Assembly (NCBI GenBank): GCA_036877525.1
Contig: JAZGTH010000005.1
Coordinates: forward strand, 10,518,001-10,582,000
DNA from: Chromobotia macracanthus
Lineage: Eukaryota; Chordata; Actinopteri; Cypriniformes; Botiidae
Length of the DNA stretch: 64,000 bases
Reading direction: 5' to 3'
Shown piece by piece: positions 50,525 through 61,893 of this stretch. The position numbers and the translations under genes were made by a program. Under the pieces are notes generated by a model. That model made no database searches. It had not been told where the DNA came from and saw nothing but the letters and a program-made list of their open reading frames with translations. Numbering within the stretch: position 1 is the stretch's first letter; each line of letters opens with the position of its first letter.

Positions 50525-50796
50525 TAAAGGAGTGGTGTTCCCAAAAATAAAAATTCTGTCATTATTAACTTACCTTCTTTTTTCAATCCCATATGATTTT
50601 ATGACACATATACAAAGAGATAATATAAAATGTCCAAGCACAGGCTGTGCTACTACTGAGTACGTTTATGGCACTTCTTGGTCTTTTTTTTACGACTTCA
50701 CAGTTTTTGGTCTCTGTGTGCTCACCATACAGGTTTGGAAAGACATGAGAATGAGTTAATGATGACAGAATTTTAATTTCTGGGTAATCTATTCCT
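50525..50796. mobile_element. MITE with CCCAAAAATnAAAATTCTGTCAT inverted ends
   Basis: The left end (AAAGGAGTGGTGTTCCC, then AAAAATTCTGTCATTATTA) and the reverse complement of the right end (ATAGGAATAGATTACCC, then AAAATTCTGTCATCATTA) align over about 46 bp at roughly 80% identity. This is a copy of a very abundant cyprinid element. The open frame at 50463-50759 is a by-product of it. Confidence 0.75.
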
Positions 50797-51885
50797 ATCG
50801 TAATACTCCTACTACAGTAAAAGTCTATTCAAAAACAGCCATAGTTGCCACAGTTCATTGAAAAGACCAGAGCAGTCCACAGTATTCACTGGAGGGCATG
50901 TCTCTCACTCAGACAAGCTTTGTGAAAAGCAAAGCAGTGATTTGAGGAAATGTCTGAAAGACCCCCAGCCAGCTGAACCAGAAAATTCTTCTACTGAAGA
51001 ACAAAGACTTGCCTCTCACAGATAAAGGAAAAATGGCAAGTCCTTTACATTCAGGGTGATTCACGAAATAACGCCCTGACCCGGCCAGATCAAGGGAGCT
51101 TGCAGTGACTGTGTATCAACATGTCCAGTGTCAGGCCTCTAGTACAAAACTGTCACTGACAGGGTGAAGACAATAGGAGCTCTTCAGTATCCCAGAGCAC
51201 TGTCTGGATTCATCCATCCAGATTCCCTTCAGCTGAGTCGAGAGAGAATGAATGCCTATGGTCTGATCTGCAAGATAACAGAGAGACAAAAACAAAAGGG
51301 GCCAAGTTCTACTGTTACCACCTCGATTCAGTCTGACCTGACTTCCCATCCTCATCCCCAAATTCCGGAATCATAAATCCTAACATTTTCCTTTGGTCTG
51401 TGAGGGATTTATAAAACAAAAACAAGCACAAGCATCAAAGAGAGCTTTTCTTGTATTTTATATATACAGTCTTGTGCTTGTATTGCCTGAATATACAGGC
51501 CTCCTGCATTGCTACACAATTCACTACTTGTAAAGTCTATTCCAATGAGTTAAATTCCAACACGATACAAATACACTATGCATGGCTGATCCTCAGAGCC
51601 TGTGAAACTAGAATATAACTGTCTCATCCTTTCTATTTCACATTCAGCATTCTTTCTGACACTGCATTTGGAGCATGAAATTCCTTTTAAAAAAGTTGAC
51701 TTTGATCTGGAATTGGAGAAGGAAGCGGTGAGCCGCCCCACCCAGGAAGTAGCCAGCACTGTTTAAACCCTGTATGACATCACAGTTGTACCCTAACGTC
51801 TGAATAACTTTAAAGATTATAAAGATTAATTACACTCGACAACCAAGACACAACAAGCTCTATTCTTTGTTCCCAACAGTTACAC

Positions 51886-52209
51886 CTCAGCTAACAGGGA
51901 ACATTCTCATAATGTTCTGTAAAAGTTCTCTCCAAGTTATCAAAACATTTTTAGAAGGTTTTCTCAAAAACGTAATATATTAAAAACTTTGATCCTAAGT
52001 TGTTAGTGGAACATTTTAAAAACATTACAGCATTAACAAAAATGTTTGAATAACTTTCTTGTAACCAAACAATAACGTTAATACAGCATCTTAAAAACAT
52101 TTGAATGTTTTTAGAACTTTCAATATAACCTTTTTAAAGTTTTTGTAACATAATGCTATGTAACATTGACATTGGGAAACATTCTTACAACATAAAATTG
52201 TTAGCTGGG
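51886..52209 (+). repeat. CCCAGCTAACA inverted-repeat element, copy 12
   Basis: Begins CCTCAGCTAACAGGGAACATT and ends TGTTAGCTGGG. Length 324 bp with all major blocks present (AAGTTGTTAGTGGAACATTT, TTGTAACCAAACAATAACG). The TTCTTGCAGTAA block is partly lost. Confidence 0.82.
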
Positions 52210-53000
52210 ATGGAGGCGGAGCTGTATACACTGGACGAAGGCTGTCTGAGTAATCGGTGGATTAAGTAGCAGCAAACACATCAGACGCACGGTTGATAAA
52301 TGTGGATAGAAGAGCTGCAGAGAATCACAGACTACAGCCGATCAATGGAAAGGTTATTTATGATGCCAAGACAGGGAGCGGCGTCCATTCACCGCAGTCC
52401 ATCTCTCTCTCCAGACCCTGGTACAGGATCTTCTTCAAAGGCTTGATCCCGTTGTAAGAGAACAATTCGGAAGGCTGGGCTGAATTTCCTTTTGTTTACT
52501 TGGGAAACAAACACTTTTGCTCATACAAACACAGAGTGACATTAGCGTTGGATGTGCTCATCTGAAATAATCATACAAAGTGTCGCTGCCAAACGTTTTA
52601 ACGGAGCAAGTGTTCTGTAAACATCATCTTGTTCTGTCCTCGCCGTGCAGGCTGTTCCCGATTACACGGCTTAGAAATGCATAATGGAAGAGCAGAAGTG
52701 GGGAGAAAACAGCCACACTCCACCACATCTGTGCCATCAGCGACAGGAACCTCTTTAGAAGCAGCCAATCAAATTACAGCCACAAAATCACGCTAATGCC
52801 ATGAAATGGTTTGAGGGAGCATGTCAGATTCACTTTGTAATGTTCTGATGATAATGTGTCTGAAAAGAATCATTTTCTGTAACAACTACTTTCTGTCCTT
52901 ATTCTATACGTTTACATATACAAGACCAAATCTCTGTTCCACCCCATAGTGAGCTGCCAGGTTTTTATTGATCTGTTTTCTACAGCAGCATCCCAATCAA

Positions 53001-53238
53001 GGCATTATATTAATGTTATTGCTTGGTTATGAGAACGTTTTGCAAATTTGTTTTTTAATTCTAAACTTTGGTAACTTTTTTAAATGTTCCACTAACAACA
53101 TAAGAATATCATGTTCGATATAAGATATATAACATTAAATATAGTTCTGCTAACACGACAGCAAGAATGCTTTTTCATAACATTGAAAGAACTTTGAGAG
53201 AACATTAGCCAATATTCTGAGAACATCACTGTTAGCTG
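53001..53238 (-). repeat. CCCAGCTAACA inverted-repeat element, copy 13 (5' truncated)
   Basis: Similarity begins inside the element at ATTAATGTTATTGCTTGG and runs to ACTGTTAGCTGCA. The other terminus is missing. The GAACTTTGAGAGAACATTAG block is well preserved. Confidence 0.75.
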
Positions 53239-56200
53239 CATTTCCATCTTATAAAGTGTTTTTTCATTGAACCTGTCAATATACTCTTTGGGATTGCCTT
53301 TTCTGTAAAGGAAACATGCTGTCTTACAATATGGCTGAAATTAGCTACTCTACAAGACTATAATGTTACTGCCTATGTAGTGTGCCTATGATCCCTTAAA
53401 ATGCTATTTAGATTATGTAGCTAACCTTCAGAACAGATCTGAAACCCTTTTCACCCACTAACTTACATTGAAATCATAGTTTTACTGCACGTCTTGCAAA
53501 TATATAAGTGTGTTTACTCCAAAAAGAAAACCAGAATCTAAACTGTATCTTACTGTCAGCCTTTTCTCTATTCAGCAGAACATTGTGAGTAGCGTTTGAC
53601 ACAGCTCATGTCTTCTGGGTGCAGCTGTTGGCTCTCAGCACTTAGCTGCCATTATCTCAGAGCAAGCTAATGTCATTAACATAGAAAATGGCCTCTTAAT
53701 CACTCCACTGATTCTGTGCCTTCTGTACATGTCATCATTTAAATAATCATTTTCACAGCTCGGGCTACATCATTCCATCATCAGAGACAACATCTATACA
53801 ACCTATAAACAACATATTTACAGTAGAGGCCATAAAACACTAGTGAGAGTGAATCTTAGACGTGTTTTAGACAGCAATTCAACAGTATGAGATATAACAC
53901 CTCTGTGTCAGTGTATGTAATGTACACCAAAACATCTCTGTCAACTTGTGAACCAAAATGTTCAGAAAGGAGAACTGTCTTTCTCACATATCATAATTCA
54001 GTTCCTAGTTCCCATTTACAGTGGTGAGTATATAACTCTCAAATCTAGAAACTTCTCCTCAATCCACTAATTTCAGGCATGTGTGTGGGTGTCTCAACTT
54101 TGCAGCACTCTTCAAACTTTCTGGATATTCTTTGCAGTACTGAGTCATTCTGGCTCATCCAGCAGAGAGCATTTCAAAAATGACTTTGACATAAAATTTT
54201 AGCCAGGCTAAAATGAAAATTTTCATAAATGAAAGCTTGGATAATTAAACAAAAGAACTGTATGTTTAACAAAACACTCAACAACACACAAAATGTTTTA
54301 TCTCTGCTATTCCAAACGTTGGAGTCCCAGTATCCCGACAATCCGGTGTGTTTAAGGGACGCTTCCTGTTTACAGATGCGGTGGAATTTAGTTTGAGAGC
54401 TTTTTGGCAGCGTTGGCTGGAATTAACAGCAGGAGATAACAGCAGCCGAGAGAAAGACTTCACAATGGGTCCTGAGACACCTCGCACCGGTGAAAGTTTA
54501 TCGTTTTTTTTGTGACAACAACACGAACGCATAAACACTATCTCCTAAAAACCTGACAAAACATCATCCTCTGCTCCTTTTTCATTACAGCTCGGTATAA
54601 TTTAATTAACTCTTGATAAACCTTCAGAATAACAAGCAAATCCGGGGAGTCTGGAGTAAAGCCGGTTCTGCAGCAGAACAGAAAGATGTTCCGAGTTTGA
54701 GAAGAAAAGAGTGTGAAAGAAAGTGAAGGCTTTGTCAGGGGATATGGATGAGAGTAGTGTGAGCTACTACAGGATCAAAAGGAGCTCCCTATCACTGATC
54801 TCTCTGGAGTAGAGCAGGAGGTGGGGAAAAAGAAGGCATCACAGCCTCGCTTCAGCGTTTGCTTGGCGGATGTGGTTGTGCTTTCATCAGCAAGCTGTGG
54901 ATCCAGCCAGGGGCTGGTGAATAAGGGTCTGCAGAGGATCAGATCTGCAGCCACACACACAGACCCAGACAGAGAGCCTGCAGCCCGGGAGGGGATGGGG
55001 GGCCCTACAATCTTTTTTAGCTCCTTTAACACCACAGCTCAATTAAGACAAGCAGCCAGACTGAAAGAGAATGTTTTAATGCGGAGGGCTGTGATGGTAG
55101 GGTGTGATAAGAGTTGGAAATGCTAATGATTCTGAGAGACTCAGTGAAGCTGCTTTAACTGAAGTGCAAATCCTGTATTTGTAAGCACGAGAGATGAGCG
55201 AGAGGCAAATATTCCTCACCGCACGACACATGTTTGACGAGCGAGGAATCAAAGTGAAATACCTAAAACAGGGGCACAACCCAGCCCCCTTCTCCACAAA
55301 ACATGCAACAGGGTAAACAAACAAAATGTAAAAACATGAGATTGTGTTATAAGAGGAACCCACTCTAGCATGTAGTAAAGCTGTTTGGTGATATTGGAGG
55401 CACATTGGGCATACGGGCCAGTCTAAGAATCTCGCCTTGAGATGGTGTATGTAAATTTTTCTGCGATGAGCACTCGCACAGATACTAGACCGACACAGCT
55501 GGCAGCACCCTGGCGTGCTTTTAAAAAAGGCATGTGGGGAAAAAGAAAAAAAGTTGTCACTCTGGATTTACCCTAGTTTCTAACATGGCCATTAATTTCA
55601 AAGCAGATGGTTAAAAAAAGAAGGATAAAAAAAAGCTCGGCTTAAGCCACAGTGACCCAGAGCTGAGCGAGACAAACAGGCCAAAGTGAGTGAAGATAAA
55701 AACAAAATGTGATCTATACTGATAAAAATTTAATCGAAGTGATTTAAAAACCACATTGTTATTGGTCAGAAAGAATGGCATGATTTTCACTGGCTTACTG
55801 GTCGATGTTCTCATGGGAAAACAGAAGATCAGAGGAGGAACAAATACCTTACTGGTTAGAAAGTGAAGGGAGAAGTGCTAGGAGATGAGGGGGCAATAGA
55901 AGAATATTTCTACACTTCAACCAGCCCAGACAAGCCAAGTAAACTCCCATATCTTTACCCACAGAATGACATCACTCCACAGACAGCTGGGACAATGGCA
56001 ACACAGATAAAGAGGAAAATCTCACCCCATCCACACATCCTTTCCTAACAACAGAAGGTTTTCAGGTTTATAGCAGTTGCCAAAACTTTAGCGTTCCACT
56101 TTAGGCGCTTAGCAGGGCCCACTTCATGCCAGAGACACACTCACATGTTTTAGACTGGAGTCCCACAGGAATATTTAGAAATACAAGCCAAAGAAACATA

Positions 56201-57735
56201 ATGATGAGCCAAAAATGTAGAACAAAACAGTAAATAGGTTTTAGAAGTTTTAGCCAACTAGAAGTGCCAATTCTCTGGTCTGTTTCATACACAATGAAGT
56301 ACTTAAATGGTTAGTTAAGCCAAAAATTAAATTCCTGTCTTTTACTGATGCTCATTTCATTCCAAACCTGAATAACTTCCTGTTTTCTGTTGAACGCAAA
56401 TGAGGACACGTAGCAGAATTTGTATGCTGTTCTTCTTCATACACTGACAAATGAATGGAAACAGATGCTGTCAAAAGTTACACGAAATCAACATAAAAGT
56501 TGTTAATACAACTAGTTGTGGCTTCACTTGACACATAGCACATAAGTCATATGGACCACTTAAACAGTGCTTTAATGGTCCTTCACATACCTATACACAC
56601 ACACACATACATATACCAAATGCATAAATGTAAATGTAATATATAAGGTTCCCTTTTCCTCCCTTCTAAATCCATCACCAGCGATTAGAGCAGAAGTGTC
56701 ACATTTGTCTGGACCAAAACTGATTGCATCATTACTTAAAAATCATTTATCTTGTTCTCTTAACAGTCCAGCCGGCTGGTGTGCGATTTAATGGAATATT
56801 TGATCACTGTGAACAAAAAAGTAGATGCTGCTAATTCCTGTTGAAGCCGTCTTTCCACCCACACTTTCAAATGTGAACAAAGATGACAGTAAGAATTGCA
56901 ACAATTCACAGATCTCTTCCTATATTTTTCCAGCCCCAACTTGTGTGGATTCTTTTAACAAAGCAAACATGCGACGCAGCCAATAAAATCACTGCACGCT
57001 GCAATGTTATCCAGAGCACTGGATGATCTAATCTCCTGCACCTCTTTATCCATTTTCTTTGGATGACTGCCATTACTCACGCTTAAGGCTCAACAATCCA
57101 CTATGAAAGATTCAAGCCTTAAGGTGTTGCTATTGCTGGGAAACAACAATATGTTTGATATAGTGTCATTTCACTTTAAATGATAAAAAGTATGGGTTTC
57201 CCTCACTGCAGTCGAGCAAGTGAAAGGAGCTGGATTCGCTCATCATATAATTGACCTGTTTTATTAGAGCCTACATAGGAATAGCCCGGGAGAGTCTATA
57301 AATACACTGGGCTGAGCTGGAAAACTCACCTCCACTGGTTTGCGGTCTTTCCTCCGAGGCAAAATTTAAATGCGAGCTGTCTGATATTTATCTGCATTTT
57401 GCATGAGCTGCAAAACCTTTGATGATTTACCACGTCATCTCTCTTTACCAGACAAAGCCATTCTTTACTGTTGTCCCTGTCTGATGACACCATCCCTGCA
57501 TGAGTCCCACAAAAACAAATCTTATCTAGAGACATAGAGGTGTGTTGCTTGCATTTTTTTATCATTTATCTTTACAGCAACAAGATGAAAAAATAGCTGG
57601 GCTTCCTCCTCCTTAATAAATTAAGCCAAGCTTTTATGCTTCTCACACCTCCAGGTGGCAAAAGAGATCAGATTTAAAACAAATAGCCCATTTATTTCTA
57701 TTTAAACAGGCGCCTTGCTGAATCTGAGAATTATT
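53239..57735. other. Mostly unassigned intron sequence
   Basis: Apart from the truncated repeat at 56303 I see no element. 54800-55000 is GC-richer and contains overlapping frames on both strands with no domain. A SINE-tail-like AAATGCATAAATGTAAATG lies at about 56619. Confidence 0.45.
56303..56590 (+). mobile_element. Second, 3'-truncated copy of the TTCTGTCAT element
   Basis: Begins TAAATGGTTAGTTAAGCC, then AAATTCCTGTCTTTTACTG, CATTCCAAACCTGAATAAC and, later, AGTCATATGGACCACTT. These are the blocks I associate with this fish family, in the usual order. The mirrored right end is missing. Confidence 0.5.
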
Positions 57736-57997
57736 CCCAGGTAACAACTTTAGGTTGCAAGAACCTTCCCCTAACGTTTCCATGAAGTTACACAAACATT
57801 AAACATCAAAATGTCCAGTTTTTAGATATCGTATTAACGATATTGCGTGGTCATAAGAACATTTTATAATTCTTTAACGGTTTTGAAATGTTCCACTAAA
57901 ACCATAAAAATAATGTATTTGAAATATGATATATAATATTAAATAATGATATATTAAACATTATCCAACATTCTGAGAACTTTTCCTGTTAGCTGGA
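57736..57997 (-). repeat. CCCAGCTAACA inverted-repeat element, copy 14
   Basis: Starts CCCAGGTAACAACTTTAGG and ends CCTGTTAGCTGGA. Length about 262 bp, with the central TATATAATATT segment rearranged and the CTGCAAGAA part lost. Confidence 0.78.
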
Positions 57998-59406
57998 TTA
58001 GCATTAAAAGTCCCTCAAATGGATGTCTGTCTTAACTATTCCACCAGCCCCTGCCAAACCCTTTAACCAATGACCAAAACCACACCTAGTTCCTCATGCT
58101 CAAATCTCAGTGCTACACAGCTCCAAACGACAGTATAGGAATCAGTCCAAATTCGCCATCTCAGCACAGCACTGCTAGGTGACAACAGCCTCTGAAGTGT
58201 CCTGACATTTACCGAACATGAATAATACAGTGAGTGACTTTCAGCAAGCCTTTCCAAGCTCTATCCCCTTTCAAAGGACATCCAATGACTTTTCCAGCCT
58301 GAATTTCAAAGAGATGTAAATCACAACAGGATGTTTTATCTGGTCATTAATGTAGAGAGATTATATGTAATAAGTGCACAGATAGTCAATTCCCTGAGGT
58401 TGTTTATTACACAGTTACAGTTCGGTTTGCACTGGTAATGCATACAGTCATGAACATTTGGAATTACTCAATCAAAAAACCAAAGTGCATGTCTTGACAA
58501 ATGTCAATACGAGATGGTGGCAGGTGTTAATTTCACACCCAATACTGGGACCTATCTGGCCAGTCAGGGTAAAAATATAAAATTGGTTTCCATACAAAAT
58601 ATTGAATAAAACAAATAAAGAAAATTGCATATACATGACATAACAATCTGTCCAAACAATATGTTAAGAGTCTGACCCTTTTTTAAAAAAAATGAACTCT
58701 GTTCATGATTTGAAGCAATCTAAATAATCACACAAAGGCCCCCTACTGTTCTATAACAAATTACCCATCCGAAAAAATCCCGCAATCAGGAGTAGAATGG
58801 AAAGGCCTCTGTAATTAAATATCATTTCCCTCCCATATCTGTGCTTCCCATGAGCAGACGATGAAAATAATTGATGTGCTAGTCAGTTTTTGTTGGGATT
58901 TTGGCAACCGGGCATGCTTCATTTAACACCCAATAACAGATAGTTAAGTTCTTATTGTACTGGTTAATTAAGTACATTTCGGCAGATTAATTGTCATCCG
59001 TGTGGCAAGCCGAAACAAGGAGGATGGGGTTGGCTGGGGATAAACAATGTATCTCAGTATAACTATACATCATCACTGCTCACCCCGGCGAATATTACAC
59101 TAATGAGGCAGGAAAGGAACGTGCTGAGATCTATGAGAGACGACGTCTGACGTGCAACACAGCAGGGAAGGAAAACGAGACGATATCGAGCTGCGATTCC
59201 ATGGATTCCGTCGACGACGTTCCAGGTTGCATCCCAAAACCGTACTGTTCAATTAGCACTTCAGAAGGCTGAGGTTTCCCATAAGACTTGTATGAGCTTC
59301 AGTGCCTGCTGAGTAAAGCTCTGTAAATACAGGAGGAGGTGTAGGAACACAGGAACGGTTTTGAAAAGGATAATCTGTTCTGTATCCTGCACCAAACTGA
59401 TATGTT
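57998..59406. other. Unassigned intron sequence, candidate conserved elements
   Basis: 58855-59010 is rich in homeodomain-type ATTA words (GGTTAATTAAGTAC, GATTAATTGTC). 59080-59225 has several CpGs (GACGACGTCTGACG, CCGTCGACGACG), uncommon in this window. No gene seen. Confidence 0.4.
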
Positions 59407-59549
59407 GTTCCTGTAGCTCAACTGGTAGAGCATTGCGCAAATGTCATGGGTTCGATTCCCAGTGAACACACATACAGATCAAATGTAAAGCTTAACTGCA
59501 CCGTAAGTCGCTTTGGATAAAAGCGTCTGCTAAATGCATAATTGTAAAC
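59407..59549 (+). repeat. tRNA-derived SINE, copy E (best-preserved tail)
   Basis: Head TGTAGCTCAACTGGTAGAGC, B box GGTTCGATTCCC and tail GTCGCTTTGGATAAAAGCG then TCTGCTAAATGCATAA. Compared with copies A and B it lacks about 9 nt between the boxes (the GTTAGCA part). The near-consensus tail suggests it is the youngest of the five. Confidence 0.82.
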
Positions 59550-60011
59550 GTATTGACTGGCAGGCAAAGGGAGAGTTTGAACATATTGACACTAGATCTA
59601 GTGACACGTATCACAAATGAACAAGGAGGGAGAGGTGAGCGAATGGAACGGTTAGATCTTTGTCACACTTAATATTCATTTCAGCTCATCGCTGCACTTG
59701 GCAGATAGCAGGTCTGTGTATTCAGAGGGAACACGCACAGCACGAGAGGCAGTTGATTATTAAAACATTAGCTCTGCAAACCTTCACTTGAAAGGCACAG
59801 TCATCTAAGGCAGAAGACATTTGGTACACTTTAAAACTTGGGTGTTTTAATGTTTAATTAGTGAAAATCTGCTGCATAGGTTTTATGTAGGTCACAGATA
59901 AGATCTCATCCTTTTTGCTATTAATTTCATAGTTTTATAGAAAATCACCAAGAGCTGCAGGCCTGAGCTGACAGGTGCTCATCATTTAGAGATTTCAAAC
60001 TTAGATATATT

Positions 60012-60322
60012 ACCAGTCAAAAGTCTAAACACAGCTGAATGAATTTATGATTCTAAGGATCTTAAAAAATGGCTATATAAATCTAAGAGTTGACGCTTCG
60101 ATTTTTTCACTAAAACTACAATTTATAAATAAAAGATAAATAATTGAAATAGTTGAGTTGGACCACAGAATGAAGAAAAAGCAGCCAAAAAGTACCCAGC
60201 ATAAATGGAAACTTCTTCAAAACTGTTGGAGAAACATCCCAGGTGGATATCTCACGAAAACTATTGAGAGAATGCCCAGAGTGAGCAAAGCTGTTATCAA
60301 AACAAAGAGCTACTTTAAAGTC
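60012..60322 (+). repeat. Teleost ACCAGTCAAAAGT repeat, right side truncated
   Basis: Starts ACCAGTCAAAAGTCTAAACA. It later contains AAGCAGCCAAAAAGTACCC, CAGCATAAATGGAAACTTC and GAGAGAATGCCCAGAGTG, the internal blocks of a repeat found across bony fish. The closing inverted end is absent. The 67-codon open frame at 60158-60361 belongs to this repeat and is not a gene. Confidence 0.55.
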
Positions 60323-60550
60323 ACCATGAAATCCAAATATGCTACTCTTATTTTTTATTAGAAATTATTTATTTGTGCACATAATGTTTTTATCCATGTG
60401 CCCTCATAATGTTTAATTAAAATCTGAAAATGTACTTCTCCTCTGGAATGGTAAACATTCTCTGATGACATGGTCTGACGTTATGCGGAGACAGAGCCGC
60501 TAATCACTCCTCTCCAATGGTAGTCTGTTGCAAGATTTAGAATGCCTATT
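60318..60550 (+). repeat. Possible TTTAAAGTCACCATGAAATC repeat
   Basis: Starts TTTAAAGTCACCATGAAATC and includes an ACTCCTCTCCAATGG segment further on, which recalls a common cyprinid repeat. The match is from memory and partial, so this is tentative. Confidence 0.3.
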
Positions 60551-61692
60551 CTTCTAAACCCAATTAATTCCAGTGGCTATTTACACTTGCTTTCCTAAGT
60601 GTAAAGTTTAGTGCTGTAAAGTTACAGGTTTTGCAGCGTGTTCCGCTCCCACGATCAGTCAGACAAGCACGTTCGAGAGTTGTTTACGCTGGTAACAATA
60701 AGCGCCTTCCTCCCTCCCTGAGCTCAAATATCTGGCTGTTGGCAGAGCTTTACAAACAGAGTTTGAGAGTTATCAGCTCCAGTTATCAGTCCGTCACACT
60801 GTGCTGGGAAGATAAATCTAGGCAATTAAAATTTAAATTGCTGTGCGCACGGCCATGACACAATTTCTACCACCCTCTCTCTTCCTTTCCTCTACCCTAC
60901 ACACTCTCTCTCTCTTTCTTTCTCTCGCAATGGTGTGGTTTCTAATGCTGTGAAAGTCAGGTAGCTATATGTGTAGAATGAGTCAGTGTGGTCACACAAA
61001 GATTCCTGTCATCAGAACCTAAAGCCTCCCACCTCTGTTTCAATGGTCCCGAGTGGTAATAGAAAAAACACAATGGCCTGACCTCAGTTCTGGGGTTAAA
61101 TTGGCCTGTACAATCTCTTTTCAGTCCCGTTCAGAATTTGAGAAAATGTCTCCAATCTTGGTGTCTATTCATGGCTTAAAAACTTGACAGCAAATATGAC
61201 AGGCTACATTAATAAGCTCTTAATACAACCCAAATCCTCCCAGCAGGAGAGCGATGACTCAACAGCTCCCTCTCTGAGTCTGAGTCAGCGTTAAACGCTT
61301 GTGAGCCAAATGCTGAGTGCTTCCACAATCACCAGCGAGTCTTAAACACACCAGGAATTAAATGCAAAGTAACAGATGAGAGGTTAACCACCAGACCACT
61401 TAATTATTCAACCAACAATTAGAGAAGTGTTTTAAGCAAGCGCCTGCACGGCCGGGGTGTTCTGCTTTCTGATCTGATATCAATAACTTGCCCGAAGACT
61501 CTAAAACTAGAGCCAGTCGTTCTGTGATCAATAGTCCATTGATCGCATTTAGAATTAGTATTGTGAGCGGTTTCATGCCTGAGGTTGCTCAGTGTTCCAC
61601 AGCGTTGGTTGATTTGTAGTGAGAACCCAACCGTATTGATGATCTGACTGCAGGCTTGACTTCTTTATCTTTACCTTATACCACAGTCATTA

Positions 61693-61893
61693 CCCAGCTA
61701 ACAATTTTAGATTGTAAGAATGTTTTTTAACGTTTCTATGTACGGTTCTATGTTTTTCTAACGTTTCTAAGTAACAAAAACGTATTCTGGAATAATTTAA
61801 AAACATTTGACTAATATTACTGCAAGAACGTTTTTTGAAAACTTTGAGAGATTTTTTTAGAGAACGTTCTGAAAACATTCCCTATTAGCTGGG
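61693..61893 (-). repeat. CCCAGCTAACA inverted-repeat element, copy 15 (internal deletion)
   Basis: Both ends are well preserved (CCCAGCTAACAATTTTAG and CCCTATTAGCTGGG), and TA flanks both sides. The element is only 201 bp because most of the middle is gone: the sequence passes from AACAAAAACG almost directly to CTAATATTACTGCAAG. Internally deleted copies with intact ends are typical of cut-and-paste non-autonomous elements. Confidence 0.82.
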
